NCBI GenBank assembly: GCA_902762565.1
Contig: CACWOS010000036.1
Coordinates: 1-64,000 of the forward strand
Direction of reading: 5' to 3'
DNA from: an uncultured Prevotellaceae bacterium
GTDB lineage: Bacteria > Bacteroidota > Bacteroidia > Bacteroidales > Bacteroidaceae
Length of the DNA: 64,000 nt
The notes under the pieces were generated by a model. It ran no database searches. It saw only the letters and a list, made by a program, of their open reading frames with translations, and was not told the origin of the DNA. Below are positions 18,108 through 27,019 of the stretch, piece after piece (the stretch's first letter is position 1; each line of letters begins with the position of its first letter). The translations under genes and the position numbers were made by a program.

Positions 18108-19067
18108 CTACTCGCTTGTTGTCCTCAATAACTCGCGACATTGTTCAAGGATGGCCAATAGGTCATCCTTTTTCTCTGCCCTCAACATACGGATGCGAGT
18201 TTCGCGGAAGTTGGGAATGCCCTTGAATACGGGTGATGCAGCTAGGTGACGACGTGTATGCAGAATGCCTCGATACTCGTCAATGCGTTCTACATTGATG
18301 CGCAGCTGTTCTTCCAACACATCAATCTTTTCGTCAAGTGTCAGTTCTTTCCTGCTGAATATCCAGGGACAGCCAAAGGTGGCGCGTCCAATCATCACGG
18401 CATCAACACCATAGGTGTCAAACGCTTTGTCTGCATCGTCCAGCGACTTGATGTCACCATTACCAATGATGGGAATATGGATGTTGGGATTCTTCTTGAC
18501 TTCACCTATTAGCGTCCAGTCTGCTTGGCCTGTGTACATCTGACTACGTGTTCGACCATGAATGGTAAGCGCCTGTATGCCACATTGTTGCAGTTGCTCT
18601 GCCAGTGAGGTGATGATGAGTTGTTCGTGGTTCCATCCTAAACGGGTTTTGACAGTGACGGGCAGGCTGACAGCATCTACCACCTTCTGTGTAATCTCCA
18701 GCATTTTGGGAATGTTCTGCAGCATGCCAGCACCAGCACCTTTGCCTGCCACCTTTTTCACTGGACAGCCAAAGTTCAAGTCGATAACGTCAGGCCCAGC
18801 CTGTTCTACAATCTTGGCAGCCTCTACCATTGCGTCGATGTCACGTCCATAAATCTGAATGCCCACAGGTCGTTCCTCGTCGCTAATCGTCAACTTTTTC
18901 ACTGTCGACTTGACGTCACGTACCAATGCTTCTGCACTCACGAACTCTGTATACACCATAGCTGCACCAAACCGCTTGCACAGCATGCGGAAACCTATAT
19001 CCGTCACATCTTCCATAGGTGCTAGGAAGATGGGGCGCTCACCATATTCTATTGTTCCAATCTTCAT
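18108..19067 (-). CDS. dusB: tRNA-dihydrouridine synthase
   Basis: A 319-residue FMN enzyme that reduces uridines in the tRNA D-loop. It has FLAPMEDVTD, DLNFGCPVKKVAGKGAGAG (with the catalytic Cys), KTRLGW, IHGRTR and GNGDI. The longer open frame starts 41 codons earlier, but a consensus promoter (19075-19106) lies inside that extension, so ATG 19067 is the likely start and the leader is only a few bases. Confidence 0.95.
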   Translation of the reverse strand: MKIGTIEYGERPIFLAPMEDVTDIGFRMLCKRFGAAMVYTEFVSAEALVRDVKSTVKKLTISDEERPVGIQIYGRDIDAMVEAAKIVEQAGPDVIDLNFGCPVKKVAGKGAGAGMLQNIPKMLEITQKVVDAVSLPVTVKTRLGWNHEQLIITSLAEQLQQCGIQALTIHGRTRSQMYTGQADWTLIGEVKKNPNIHIPIIGNGDIKSLDDADKAFDTYGVDAVMIGRATFGCPWIFSRKELTLDEKIDVLEEQLRINVERIDEYRGILHTRRHLAASPVFKGIPNFRETRIRMLRAEKKDDLLAILEQCRELLRTTSE

Positions 19068-19074
19068 TTCTGGT

Positions 19075-19106
19075 GCAAAGGTACGAATAAGCGAGGACAA
19101 TACAAA
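19075..19106 (-). promoter_or_regulatory. Promoter of dusB
   Basis: Minus-strand TTTG (19103-19106), a 19-base spacer and TACCTTTGC (19075-19083). Seven bases separate the -7 box from the ATG. Confidence 0.75.
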
Positions 19107-19249
19107 ACAAAAACGCTTTTTGTTTTTATTGTCGAGCGAAAGTATCTTCTCGTAAAACGAAAAGGTACAAAGAAATGGGTAAATAATCACTATAATCTTG
19201 TATGTTTATGCAACAAGATGGCAAAAAATGTAAAAAAGAGAGAAGAAAG

Positions 19250-19282
19250 TTGCAGAATATCAGTGGTTTTTCGTACCTTTGC
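19250..19282 (+). promoter_or_regulatory. Promoter of argD
   Basis: TTG (19250-19252), a 21-base spacer and TACCTTTGC (19274-19282). It lies inside the N-terminal extension of the longest open frame and so fixes the start at ATG 19311. Confidence 0.7.
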
Positions 19283-19310
19283 ACGCAATTATCACAAGTG
19301 TATCGAAAAG

Positions 19311-20447
19311 ATGAAACTATTTGATGTTTATCCCCTGTTCGATGTGAACATCGTGAAGGGTAAAGGCTGCAGAGTATGGGATGACAAGGGTCAGGAATAT
19401 CTTGACCTGTATGGTGGCCATGCGGTTATTTCAATAGGCCATTCACATCCACACTACATCCAGAAGGTGACAGAGCAGTTAGGGCAGATAGGCTTCTACT
19501 CTAACTCGGTGATTAACAAGTTGCAAGTGCAGTTGGCAGAGCGATTGGGCAAGATTAGTGGTTACGACGACTATCAGTTGTTTCTGATTAATAGTGGTGC
19601 TGAGGCTAATGAGAACGCGCTGAAGCTGGCTTCTTTCACTAATGGACGTACTCGTGTGCTGTCAGCTCAGAAAGCCTTTCATGGACGAACATCATTGGCT
19701 GTCGAGGTGACCAACAATCCCAAGATTATTGCACCCATCAACGATAATAGCCACGTCACTTATCTGCCCCTGAATGATTTGCCAGCTTGGGAAGCTGAGT
19801 TGCAGAAGGGTGATGTCTGTGCTGTCATCTTAGAGTGCATCCAGGGTGTTGGTGGCATCCAGATGGTTACTGAGGAGTTTGCTCAAGGTATTGCAAAAGC
19901 TTGTAAGCAGCATGGCACTATATTGATATGTGACGAGATTCAGTGTGGATATGGTCGAAGCGGTAAGTTCTTTGCCCACCAGTGGTTAGGCATCAAACCT
20001 GACATCATCACAGTGGCAAAGGGTATTGCCAATGGATTTCCTATGGGTGGCGTACTGATTTCGCCAGACTTCAAGCCCGTCTATGGACAGTTGGGTACCA
20101 CGTTTGGTGGTAATCATCTGGCTTGTGCTGCTGCGCTGGCTGTGCTTGATGTCTTTGAGCAGGAGAACTTGGTTGAGAACGCTCGCGAGGTGGGCGACTA
20201 CCTGATGACTCAGCTTAAGAAGATTGACAATCCTCATATCAAAGATGTCCGTGGTCGTGGTCTGATGATAGGTATAGACCTCGACATTCCTCATAAGGAT
20301 GTTCGTCAGCCCCTGATCTATAGTGAACATTGCTTTACGGGCTGTGCAGGTACGAATATCCTCCGCCTGCTGCCACCTCTTTGTCTAACGAAGCAGGAGG
20401 CAGATGAATTTATTGAGAAACTAACAAAGGTATTAAACTTGTTATAA
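19311..20447 (+). CDS. argD: Acetylornithine-type (class III) aminotransferase
   Basis: A 378-residue PLP enzyme of arginine synthesis. It has SGAEANENALKLA, CDEIQCGYGRSGKFFA, and the PLP lysine in VAKGIANGFPMGGV. In Bacteroidetes the pathway is known to use N-succinylated rather than N-acetylated intermediates, so the real substrate may be N-succinylornithine. proC follows after 34 bases, linking glutamate-derived arginine and proline synthesis. Confidence 0.93.
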   Translation: MKLFDVYPLFDVNIVKGKGCRVWDDKGQEYLDLYGGHAVISIGHSHPHYIQKVTEQLGQIGFYSNSVINKLQVQLAERLGKISGYDDYQLFLINSGAEANENALKLASFTNGRTRVLSAQKAFHGRTSLAVEVTNNPKIIAPINDNSHVTYLPLNDLPAWEAELQKGDVCAVILECIQGVGGIQMVTEEFAQGIAKACKQHGTILICDEIQCGYGRSGKFFAHQWLGIKPDIITVAKGIANGFPMGGVLISPDFKPVYGQLGTTFGGNHLACAAALAVLDVFEQENLVENAREVGDYLMTQLKKIDNPHIKDVRGRGLMIGIDLDIPHKDVRQPLIYSEHCFTGCAGTNILRLLPPLCLTKQEADEFIEKLTKVLNLL

Positions 20448-20477
20448 CGGCATAACGATATAACGTAATAACGTCAT
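20443..20477. repeat. ATAACG short-period repeat between argD and proC
   Basis: Four copies of TAACG or ATAACG with 3-5-base spacers fill the argD-proC gap and include the argD stop. The same kind of repeat occurs at 30845-30870. Confidence 0.65.
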
Positions 20478-20481
20478 AAAA

Positions 20482-21273
20482 ATGAAGATAAGCATCATTG
20501 GAGCAGGAGCCATGGGTGGAGCTATGGCTGAGGGCCTTATTAAAGGCGATTATATCAAGAATGAAGACATCTGTATTGCAGATCCTTCTCGTATTTCTCG
20601 CGATAAGTTTGCTGATATGGGCATTACGGCCACTCCTAGCAACCAGTTGGCTGCACAGGGTGCTGACGTTGTGTGTGTGGTAGTAAAGCCTTGGCTGGTT
20701 GAACAGGTGCTGAAAGGTATTTGTGAGGTGATGGACTATGATAAGCAGATACTGATTGTGGTAGCTGCTGGTGTGAAATCAGAGAGCATCAAAGAGTGGA
20801 TGACGAAGGATGGCGGCAAGATGATTCCGACATTCTTGGTCATTCCTAATATTGCTATAGCCCAATTAGCTTCTATGACTTTCATTGCCCCTGCTGTTGC
20901 TGTTGAGCCCCAACAAATTGATGTCGTCAAGAATCTGTTTGACTCTATGGGAAAGAGCATCATGACTGATGAACAGCATTTGGGCGCTGGCACGACGCTG
21001 GCTTCTTGTGGTATTGCCTATGCTATGCGCTATATCCGTGCCGCGGCGGAGGGTGGTGTAGAGTTGGGCTTCAAGGCTGACGATGCCAAACAGATTGTGA
21101 TGCAGACGATGAAAGGTGCTGTCGAGTTGTTAGAGGCCACTGGTCTGCACCCAGAAGCAGCCATCGACTTGGTGACAACGCCTGGTGGCGTCACCATCAA
21201 GGGCCTTAACGAAATGGAGCATGCAGGCTTCACGTCAAGTGTTATTAAAGGATTAAAAGCTGGAGCAAAATAA
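20482..21273 (+). CDS. proC: Pyrroline-5-carboxylate reductase
   Basis: A 263-residue reductase for the last step of proline synthesis. It has the N-terminal dinucleotide motif IIGAGAMGGAM, VVAAGV, and the C-terminal dimer/active-site segment TTPGGVTIKGLNEMEHAGF. The usual family segment MPNTP appears here as IPNIA. It is followed after 2 bases by the XRE-cupin gene. Confidence 0.95.
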   Translation: MKISIIGAGAMGGAMAEGLIKGDYIKNEDICIADPSRISRDKFADMGITATPSNQLAAQGADVVCVVVKPWLVEQVLKGICEVMDYDKQILIVVAAGVKSESIKEWMTKDGGKMIPTFLVIPNIAIAQLASMTFIAPAVAVEPQQIDVVKNLFDSMGKSIMTDEQHLGAGTTLASCGIAYAMRYIRAAAEGGVELGFKADDAKQIVMQTMKGAVELLEATGLHPEAAIDLVTTPGGVTIKGLNEMEHAGFTSSVIKGLKAGAK

Positions 21274-21275
21274 TT

Positions 21276-21833
21276 ATGGACGAACAACTGAAACAGATTG
21301 GCGAGCGTCTGCGCGGATTGCGCGACGTGCTCGATGTTCCCGTTAGTGAGATGGCTGAAACGATAGGCATCAGTACTGACAAGTATGAACAGATAGAAAA
21401 GGGCGAGTTGGATATCACCATCTCGAATCTGATGAAGATAGCTCGCAAGTATGGCGTGTCGACAGAAGAACTGATTTTTGCTGAAGCCCCCCATATGAAG
21501 TCATACTATGTGACACGTAAGGGACAAGGTATGTCTATCGAGCGTACGAAGGCATATAAGTATCAGTCGCTGGTGGGTGGTTTTGTCAACCACAAGGCCG
21601 ATGTGTTCATCGTTACTGTTGAGCCTAAGCCCGAAGCCCATACCATTTATAAGAATACGCATCCTGGTCAGGAGTTTAATATGGTACTGGAGGGTAAAAT
21701 GGAGCTATATATTGCTGGTAAGACCATTATCCTTGAAGAGGGTGACAGCATCTATTTCGATTCTACCAAACCTCATGGCATGCTGGCTGTTGGCGACAAG
21801 GCCGTCAAGTTCCTCGCATTCACTGTAGAATAA
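21276..21833 (+). CDS. XRE-family regulator with a cupin sensor domain
   Basis: A 185-residue protein with an N-terminal helix-turn-helix (about 8-66, VSEMAETIGISTDKYEQIEKG) and a C-terminal cupin barrel (about 105-183, HPGQEFNMVLEGKMELYI and EEGDSIYFDSTKPHGMLAVG). Regulators of this shape usually sense a small metabolite and control adjacent genes. It sits 12 bases before the acyl-CoA synthetase, a pairing common in Bacteroidetes, so that gene is its probable target. Confidence 0.92.
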   Translation: MDEQLKQIGERLRGLRDVLDVPVSEMAETIGISTDKYEQIEKGELDITISNLMKIARKYGVSTEELIFAEAPHMKSYYVTRKGQGMSIERTKAYKYQSLVGGFVNHKADVFIVTVEPKPEAHTIYKNTHPGQEFNMVLEGKMELYIAGKTIILEEGDSIYFDSTKPHGMLAVGDKAVKFLAFTVE

Positions 21834-21845
21834 ACTAGACAAAAC

Positions 21846-23501
21846 ATGATAGAGAGATTTTTAAAGCAGACGAGTTTCAAGTCTGTCGAAGATTACAACA
21901 AGAACTTGGAGTTCATCATCCCTGAGAACTTCAACTTTGCCTACGACGTCATGGACGCGTGGGCTGAGGAGGCCCCCGAGAAGTTGGCTATCCTTTGGAC
22001 TAACGATCAGGGCGAAGAGATTCGCACGACGTATGGCGAATTAAAGGAACAGACCGATCAGGCTGCTTCGTATCTTCTTTCGTTAGGCATTGGCAAGAAC
22101 GATCCTGTGATGCTCATCCTGAAGCGTCACTACGAGTGGTGGGTCATCATGTTGGCTCTGTGTAAGATAGGTGCTATTGTGATTCCTGCTACCCACATGC
22201 TGACCAAGCACGACTACGTCTATCGTAATACACGCGCCTCAGTGAAGGCCATTATCTGTGCCGACGACGACTATATCATCAGTCAGATCAAGCTGGCCAT
22301 GCCTGAGAGTCCTACGGTGAAGCAGTATATCACACTGCGCGACGAAGAAGGCTTCCATAACTGGAAGACCGAATGGCAGCAGGCACCTAAGTTCCAGCGT
22401 CCAGCCTTCGTCAATGAGAACGACGACACGATGATTATGTACTTTACCTCTGGTACTAGTGGCGAGCCCAAGATGGTGGCACACGACTATTTGTATGCCA
22501 TGGGCCATCTCACCACAGGTGTGTTCTGGCACAATCTGCATGAGGGCTCACTCCATCTCACCGTAGCTGATACGGGCTGGGGTAAGGCTGTGTGGGGTAA
22601 GTTCTACGGACAATGGTTCGCTGGTGCTACGGTTTTCGTCTTTGACCACGAGAAGTTCAATGCTGACACCCTGTTGCGACAAATGGAGAAATACCATGTG
22701 ACTAGCTTCTGCGCCCCACCTACTATCTATCGCTTTATGATACGCGAAGACCTGTCTAAGTATGACCTGTCATCACTGGAATACTGTACGACAGCTGGTG
22801 AGGCTTTAAATCCTGCAGTCTTTGATAAGTTCAAGGAAAAGACAGGCATCCAGATGATGGAAGGCTTTGGACAGACGGAGACCACGATGACCCTGGGCAC
22901 CTTCCCTTGGATGACGCCGAAGCCTGGTTCGATGGGTATTCCCAATGCTCAGTATGATATCGACCTGTTGCGTGCTGATGGCACCTCATGTGAAGATGGT
23001 GAAAAGGGTGAAATCGTTATCCGTGTAGGCGACAAGAAGCCTATCGGTCTCTTCAAAGGCTACTATCGCGACGAGGAGAAGACTCGCGAGGCTTGGCACG
23101 ACGGTATCTACCATACGGGTGATATGGCATGGCGTGACGAAGACGGCTACTACTGGTTTGAGGGTCGTATCGACGACGTCATCAAGTCTTCAGGCTATCG
23201 CATTGGTCCGTTCGAGGTAGAGTCGGCTTTGATGACCCATCCTGCTGTCGTAGAGTGTGCTATCACGGGTGTACCTGATGACATCCGCGGCATGGTGGTC
23301 AAGGCTACAGTCGTATTAGGCAAGGAGTGGAAAGACAAGGCTGGTGACGACCTCATCAAAGAGCTGCAACAGCATGTCAAGAAAGAGACGGCGCCTTATA
23401 AATATCCTCGTATCATCGAGTTTGTCGACGAACTACCCAAAACCATCAGTGGCAAAATCCGTCGCGTGGAAATCCGCAACAAGGACAGTCAGAAAGGCTG
23501 A
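21846..23501 (+). CDS. AMP-forming acyl-CoA synthetase (acetyl/medium-chain type)
   Basis: A 551-residue adenylating ligase making acyl-CoA from a carboxylate, ATP and CoA. It has the P-loop-like TSGTSGEPKM, YHTGDMAWRDEDGY, GRIDDVIKSSGYRIGP and the catalytic lysine in KTISGKIRR. It resembles medium-chain AcsM-type enzymes more than canonical Acs (about 650 residues). Likely controlled by the XRE-cupin protein encoded just upstream. Confidence 0.9.
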   Translation: MIERFLKQTSFKSVEDYNKNLEFIIPENFNFAYDVMDAWAEEAPEKLAILWTNDQGEEIRTTYGELKEQTDQAASYLLSLGIGKNDPVMLILKRHYEWWVIMLALCKIGAIVIPATHMLTKHDYVYRNTRASVKAIICADDDYIISQIKLAMPESPTVKQYITLRDEEGFHNWKTEWQQAPKFQRPAFVNENDDTMIMYFTSGTSGEPKMVAHDYLYAMGHLTTGVFWHNLHEGSLHLTVADTGWGKAVWGKFYGQWFAGATVFVFDHEKFNADTLLRQMEKYHVTSFCAPPTIYRFMIREDLSKYDLSSLEYCTTAGEALNPAVFDKFKEKTGIQMMEGFGQTETTMTLGTFPWMTPKPGSMGIPNAQYDIDLLRADGTSCEDGEKGEIVIRVGDKKPIGLFKGYYRDEEKTREAWHDGIYHTGDMAWRDEDGYYWFEGRIDDVIKSSGYRIGPFEVESALMTHPAVVECAITGVPDDIRGMVVKATVVLGKEWKDKAGDDLIKELQQHVKKETAPYKYPRIIEFVDELPKTISGKIRRVEIRNKDSQKG

Positions 23502-23521
23502 AGTTTGATAAAAATAAGACA

Positions 23522-25348
23522 ATGCTGATTATGCCTAAACAATTACACCTGCATCCGCTGCTCTGCCAGCTGATAGCCCTTTTCGTGTTGTCTGCTTGTT
23601 CTATAGACGACAACCCAGTACCCGAACCCGTCAATCCCGACCAGAAAGACTATGTGGAACGCATGGCGCCTGTCGTGACTCCCAATGGTGAGTCACAGGG
23701 CACGGTGATGCTGCGCTTTTATAACGACATGCCCAACGTGGCGTATGTCAGCATCAGCGACTTCCAACGCATCATGTATCCTGGTACAACCGTACAGGTG
23801 ACGAAGACTGCTGACAATCAGTATGCGCTGACCAGTCCCTGTGGCTCGGCAACAGTTGACGTGGCAAAGGACGTCTTCGAGAGCGACGACTATGAGGCTT
23901 TTACCAATATGATGGGTATGGTGCAGCCAGGTATGCCCAATACCGTCTATGACGCACTGCCCATCATCCGCTGGAAGTCGTTGGAGAAAACACCCCAGCA
24001 AGTGCATGTGGCGCTGGACTATGGCAAATTCGACATCGACCTGAGGGCCGACGACGCGAATGTATATTTCCCCTTTGCCACGATTGCCGACCTCTATGTC
24101 GACGGCTATATGCACATGGCATGCTTCAACGGACAGACCGTGATGGTGGCACCCAACGGTGCATACAGTTTGAATGACGGCTATCCGCAGCAATTCATTG
24201 CACCCATCCTGAACGAGACGCGTACTGCTGACATGGCCGACTTCGCCTACAAGAACCTCTGCTTTACGCTGACCAACTTATTCGGCTACCCAGGACGCAC
24301 GCTCTTGGAGAACAAAGGGCTGAAGGAGAAGGGCCTGGATCAGGCCTTGCTGGATTACGGACAAGCTGGTCAGATGACGCGTGAACTGCTGAAGTCGCAG
24401 AACATGTACGAATATATTGCTGGCACCACTACGTTAGGCTATCTGCTGAACGATGGTGGACATACTTATACCGACGTAACCGTTATCAGCCAGATAGATA
24501 AAGAGAGCACCTTCTGGTCAGAGATGAATGCTGTCAAAAATGCCAAGCGCAAAGAATTCGATACGTATTGTCCTGAATATGCTGGCGTTGAACAGGCCTT
24601 AATCGACCGATACCGCCTTAGTGTCCTTTTGAATGAGAAGCGTACGGAGAAGATGGGTGATGGCGTTAAGTACTACAAAGAGGGTGAAACGGTCTATTGC
24701 TGGTTCGACTCGTTCTTGTGCGACGACTCCGGCTGGCGTAAGTTCTACAAGGGTGAAGGTCTCAAACCCACTGTTGCCGACTATCCCGACGACTGGCTGG
24801 TAGCACTGACCGATGCGCTTGAGAAGGCTGAGAACGACCCTGAAGTCAAGAATTTCGTGCTCGACATCTCGACCAATGGTGGTGGCTCGTCGGATGTTGT
24901 CATGTTCGTCACTTCCATTTTCAGTAACAAGGCTGACTTCCTCTACGAGAACACGCTGACGGGCCAGAAGATGAAGTGTTCCTACGACGTCGACCGCAAT
25001 CTGGATGGTAAGTTCGACGAGAAGGATGCCGAGGTGAAGTACGACCTGAACTTTGCCCTGCTCATCAGTCCTTGCAGTTTTTCGTGTGGCAACATGCTGC
25101 CCGCCCTGCTCAAGGACTACGGCATTCCCCTGCTAGGCCAGCGGTCGGGTGGCGGTTCGTGCTGCGTGCTTTACAACCCCTCAGCCGATGGTTTCGGCTA
25201 TCGCTATTCGACGCATAGGGGTCGTCTGAACAACCAGAAGGGCGAAAACATTGATGCAGGCATTGTGCCCACCTACGAACTGGATTACAACGATTACTTC
25301 AACATTCAGAAGGTAGCACAACTGGTCGAAGGCTATTATGCCCACTAA
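23522..25348 (+). CDS. S41-family peptidase-like lipoprotein
   Basis: A 608-residue protein with a lipoprotein signal (lipobox VLSAC, Cys26 from this start; a second ATG three codons in is equally possible). The C-terminal half resembles S41 peptidases: FVLDISTNGGGSSDVV, then SPCSFSCGNMLPALLKDYG with the probable nucleophile serine, and LLGQRSGGGSC. The Lys of CtpA-type enzymes is missing, as in the S41 subgroup that lacks it. It follows the synthetase by 20 bases and ends before a hairpin terminator. Substrate unknown. Confidence 0.82.
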   Translation: MLIMPKQLHLHPLLCQLIALFVLSACSIDDNPVPEPVNPDQKDYVERMAPVVTPNGESQGTVMLRFYNDMPNVAYVSISDFQRIMYPGTTVQVTKTADNQYALTSPCGSATVDVAKDVFESDDYEAFTNMMGMVQPGMPNTVYDALPIIRWKSLEKTPQQVHVALDYGKFDIDLRADDANVYFPFATIADLYVDGYMHMACFNGQTVMVAPNGAYSLNDGYPQQFIAPILNETRTADMADFAYKNLCFTLTNLFGYPGRTLLENKGLKEKGLDQALLDYGQAGQMTRELLKSQNMYEYIAGTTTLGYLLNDGGHTYTDVTVISQIDKESTFWSEMNAVKNAKRKEFDTYCPEYAGVEQALIDRYRLSVLLNEKRTEKMGDGVKYYKEGETVYCWFDSFLCDDSGWRKFYKGEGLKPTVADYPDDWLVALTDALEKAENDPEVKNFVLDISTNGGGSSDVVMFVTSIFSNKADFLYENTLTGQKMKCSYDVDRNLDGKFDEKDAEVKYDLNFALLISPCSFSCGNMLPALLKDYGIPLLGQRSGGGSCCVLYNPSADGFGYRYSTHRGRLNNQKGENIDAGIVPTYELDYNDYFNIQKVAQLVEGYYAH

Positions 25349-25392
25349 TAGATGCTTAAATTTGCCTCTCTAGAACGTGATGGCAACGAATG

Positions 25393-25430
25393 AGATGGCA
25401 GGTGACAGGTACCTGCCATCTTAGTTATTT
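25393..25430 (+). terminator. Terminator after the S41 lipoprotein gene
   Basis: An 11-bp perfect stem, AGATGGCAGGT (25393-25403) with ACCTGCCATCT (25411-25421), a 7-base loop, and a T-rich tail. It lies between convergent genes and may serve both. Confidence 0.75.
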
Positions 25431-25441
25431 TACAGCGATTT

Positions 25442-25630
25442 TTACTTCTCGTGCAAATCCTCTTCACTATATTCCACGCTACCCGTGTAAAGATCCATGT
25501 TACGTTTCAGCAGGCTTTCAGAACCTGCAGCCAGACTGACGTTCATTTTTGTCAGACGGTCCACTTCCTCACGAATACGGTTTACCTCTTCGCGAAGCAA
25601 CTCGAGTTCTTTCTTTTCTTCCGTATTCAT
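25442..25630 (-). CDS. Small coiled-coil protein
   Basis: A 62-residue acidic protein. Residues 3-30 form a strongly heptad-like helix (EEKKELELLREEVNRIREEV core). It begins 11 bases after mntP ends on the same strand, so it is probably its last operon member. The function is not known. Confidence 0.6.
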   Translation of the reverse strand: MNTEEKKELELLREEVNRIREEVDRLTKMNVSLAAGSESLLKRNMDLYTGSVEYSEEDLHEK

Positions 25631-25641
25631 TTGTTGTTCTA

Positions 25642-26235
25642 TTATGGTGTTGTAGTATTCATCGATGATAGCAAAATCTTAAGTCCAATAGCGATAAGGA
25701 TGAGACCACCCACGAGTTCAGGCTTCATCAGCTTTGTGATGGGCTTGCCAAAACGGTGTCCTAAGTGATAGCCCATAATGCTGAACAGGAAAGAGACGAT
25801 GCCTATAATTATAAGAGGCAGGGTGAGGTCTGACAGCTGGGTATAGCCCGTACAGGCGAAGGAGACGCCTACGGCCAGGGCATCGATGCTGGTGGCAACG
25901 GCCAGCAGCAACTGTGTGTGTAGCAGGCAGGGATTGAAGTGTTGTTCTTCGTCGTCACCAAAGCTCTCCCATACCATCTTGCCCCCGATGAATGCCAGCA
26001 AACCAAAGGCTATCCAATGGTCGTAGGCTTCCATATAGGTCTCGAAATGTATGATGCCCAGCCAGCCTAACAGTGGCATGAAGGCCTGAAAGAAGCCAAA
26101 GAGGAAGGCCATGCGGTAAAGCCATCTGGTTTCAGTAGCTTGACCGTCCCGGGCGGTTAGGCCGCTGACGATGGATACCGTCAAGCAGTCCATTGCCAGA
26201 GCTACAGCCAAAAGGATAATATCTATAATGCTCAT
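25642..26235 (-). CDS. mntP: MntP-family manganese efflux pump
   Basis: A 197-residue inner-membrane protein with six predicted membrane helices arranged as two repeats. Each repeat carries the conserved acidic motif: AMDCLTVS near residue 15 and SIDALAVG near 118. Family members export Mn(II). No Mn riboswitch was recognised upstream; that space is filled by a simple repeat. Confidence 0.92.
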   Translation of the reverse strand: MSIIDIILLAVALAMDCLTVSIVSGLTARDGQATETRWLYRMAFLFGFFQAFMPLLGWLGIIHFETYMEAYDHWIAFGLLAFIGGKMVWESFGDDEEQHFNPCLLHTQLLLAVATSIDALAVGVSFACTGYTQLSDLTLPLIIIGIVSFLFSIMGYHLGHRFGKPITKLMKPELVGGLILIAIGLKILLSSMNTTTP

Positions 26236-26261
26236 ATCTCTAACCTCTCATCTCTTACTTC

Positions 26262-26330
26262 TTCCATCATCCATCATCCATCTTCCATCATCCATCTTCC
26301 ATCTTCCATCATCCATCATCCATCTTCCAT
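26262..26330. repeat. CCATC-type tandem repeat between radC and mntP
   Basis: About eleven hexamer- to heptamer-scale units (CATCATC, CATCTTC) stand head to tail with no unique spacers. It begins right after the radC stop (minus strand) and separates radC from mntP. Confidence 0.9.
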
Positions 26331-26332
26331 CA

Positions 26333-27019
26333 CTACACCAGTCCTTCCTCATGATAACTGTAGTAGGCACCATCGGTGACGATGACGTGGTCGAGGAAGC
26401 GGATACGCATCAGTTTGCAGGCATTCTGGATAGAGTGGGTGAGGTCGTTGTCCATACGACTGGGAACCAGACTGCCTGACGGATGATTGTGGCAGACAGC
26501 CAGGATGGTGGCATTGACCAACACGGCCTCGCGGATAATAATACGGATATCGACACTGACCTCACTGATGCCTCCGTGGGCTATACATACCTTCTTGATG
26601 AGGCGGTGGTTCTGATTCATCAGCAGAATCCAGAACTCTTCTACGTCCTTGTCCTGCAAGATGGGGTGCATGTGGTTGTAGATGCGTGTAGCCGTCCCGA
26701 TATCAGGCCGTTCCTCGACAGTCTCCAACTGACGGCGTTTGCCAAGTTCGCAAGCTGCCAGAATGGTGATGGCCTTGGCTGGTCCCACACCACTATACCG
26801 ACAAAGGTCGTGGATGGTGAGCTTGCCCAAGGTGTTCAGATTGTTGTTGCAATCGTTCAGGATATGCTTCATTAGCGACACAGCGTCTTCCTGAGGTGAC
26901 CCGGACCCGATCAGTATGGCCAACAGTTCTGCATCGCTCAATGCTTGGGTTCCCAATCGTTCCAGTTTTTCGCGGGGACGGTCCTCCTCAGCCCACTGAT
27001 TGATATTGAGTTTTTCCAT
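26333..27019 (-). CDS. radC: RadC-family JAMM/MPN protein
   Basis: A 228-residue protein with an N-terminal helix-hairpin-helix region (LCRYSGVGPAKAITI) and a C-terminal JAMM metal motif, CHNHPSGSLVPSRMDND. Historically linked to DNA repair, though the molecular role is unsettled. Its ATG overlaps the glycosyltransferase stop (TAATG). Confidence 0.94.
   Translation of the reverse strand: MEKLNINQWAEEDRPREKLERLGTQALSDAELLAILIGSGSPQEDAVSLMKHILNDCNNNLNTLGKLTIHDLCRYSGVGPAKAITILAACELGKRRQLETVEERPDIGTATRIYNHMHPILQDKDVEEFWILLMNQNHRLIKKVCIAHGGISEVSVDIRIIIREAVLVNATILAVCHNHPSGSLVPSRMDNDLTHSIQNACKLMRIRFLDHVIVTDGAYYSYHEEGLV

Noticed and set aside
26262-26330. CRISPR-like array
   Set aside because: The repeat units are 6-7 bases long with no unique spacers; it is a simple tandem repeat and there are no cas genes nearby.
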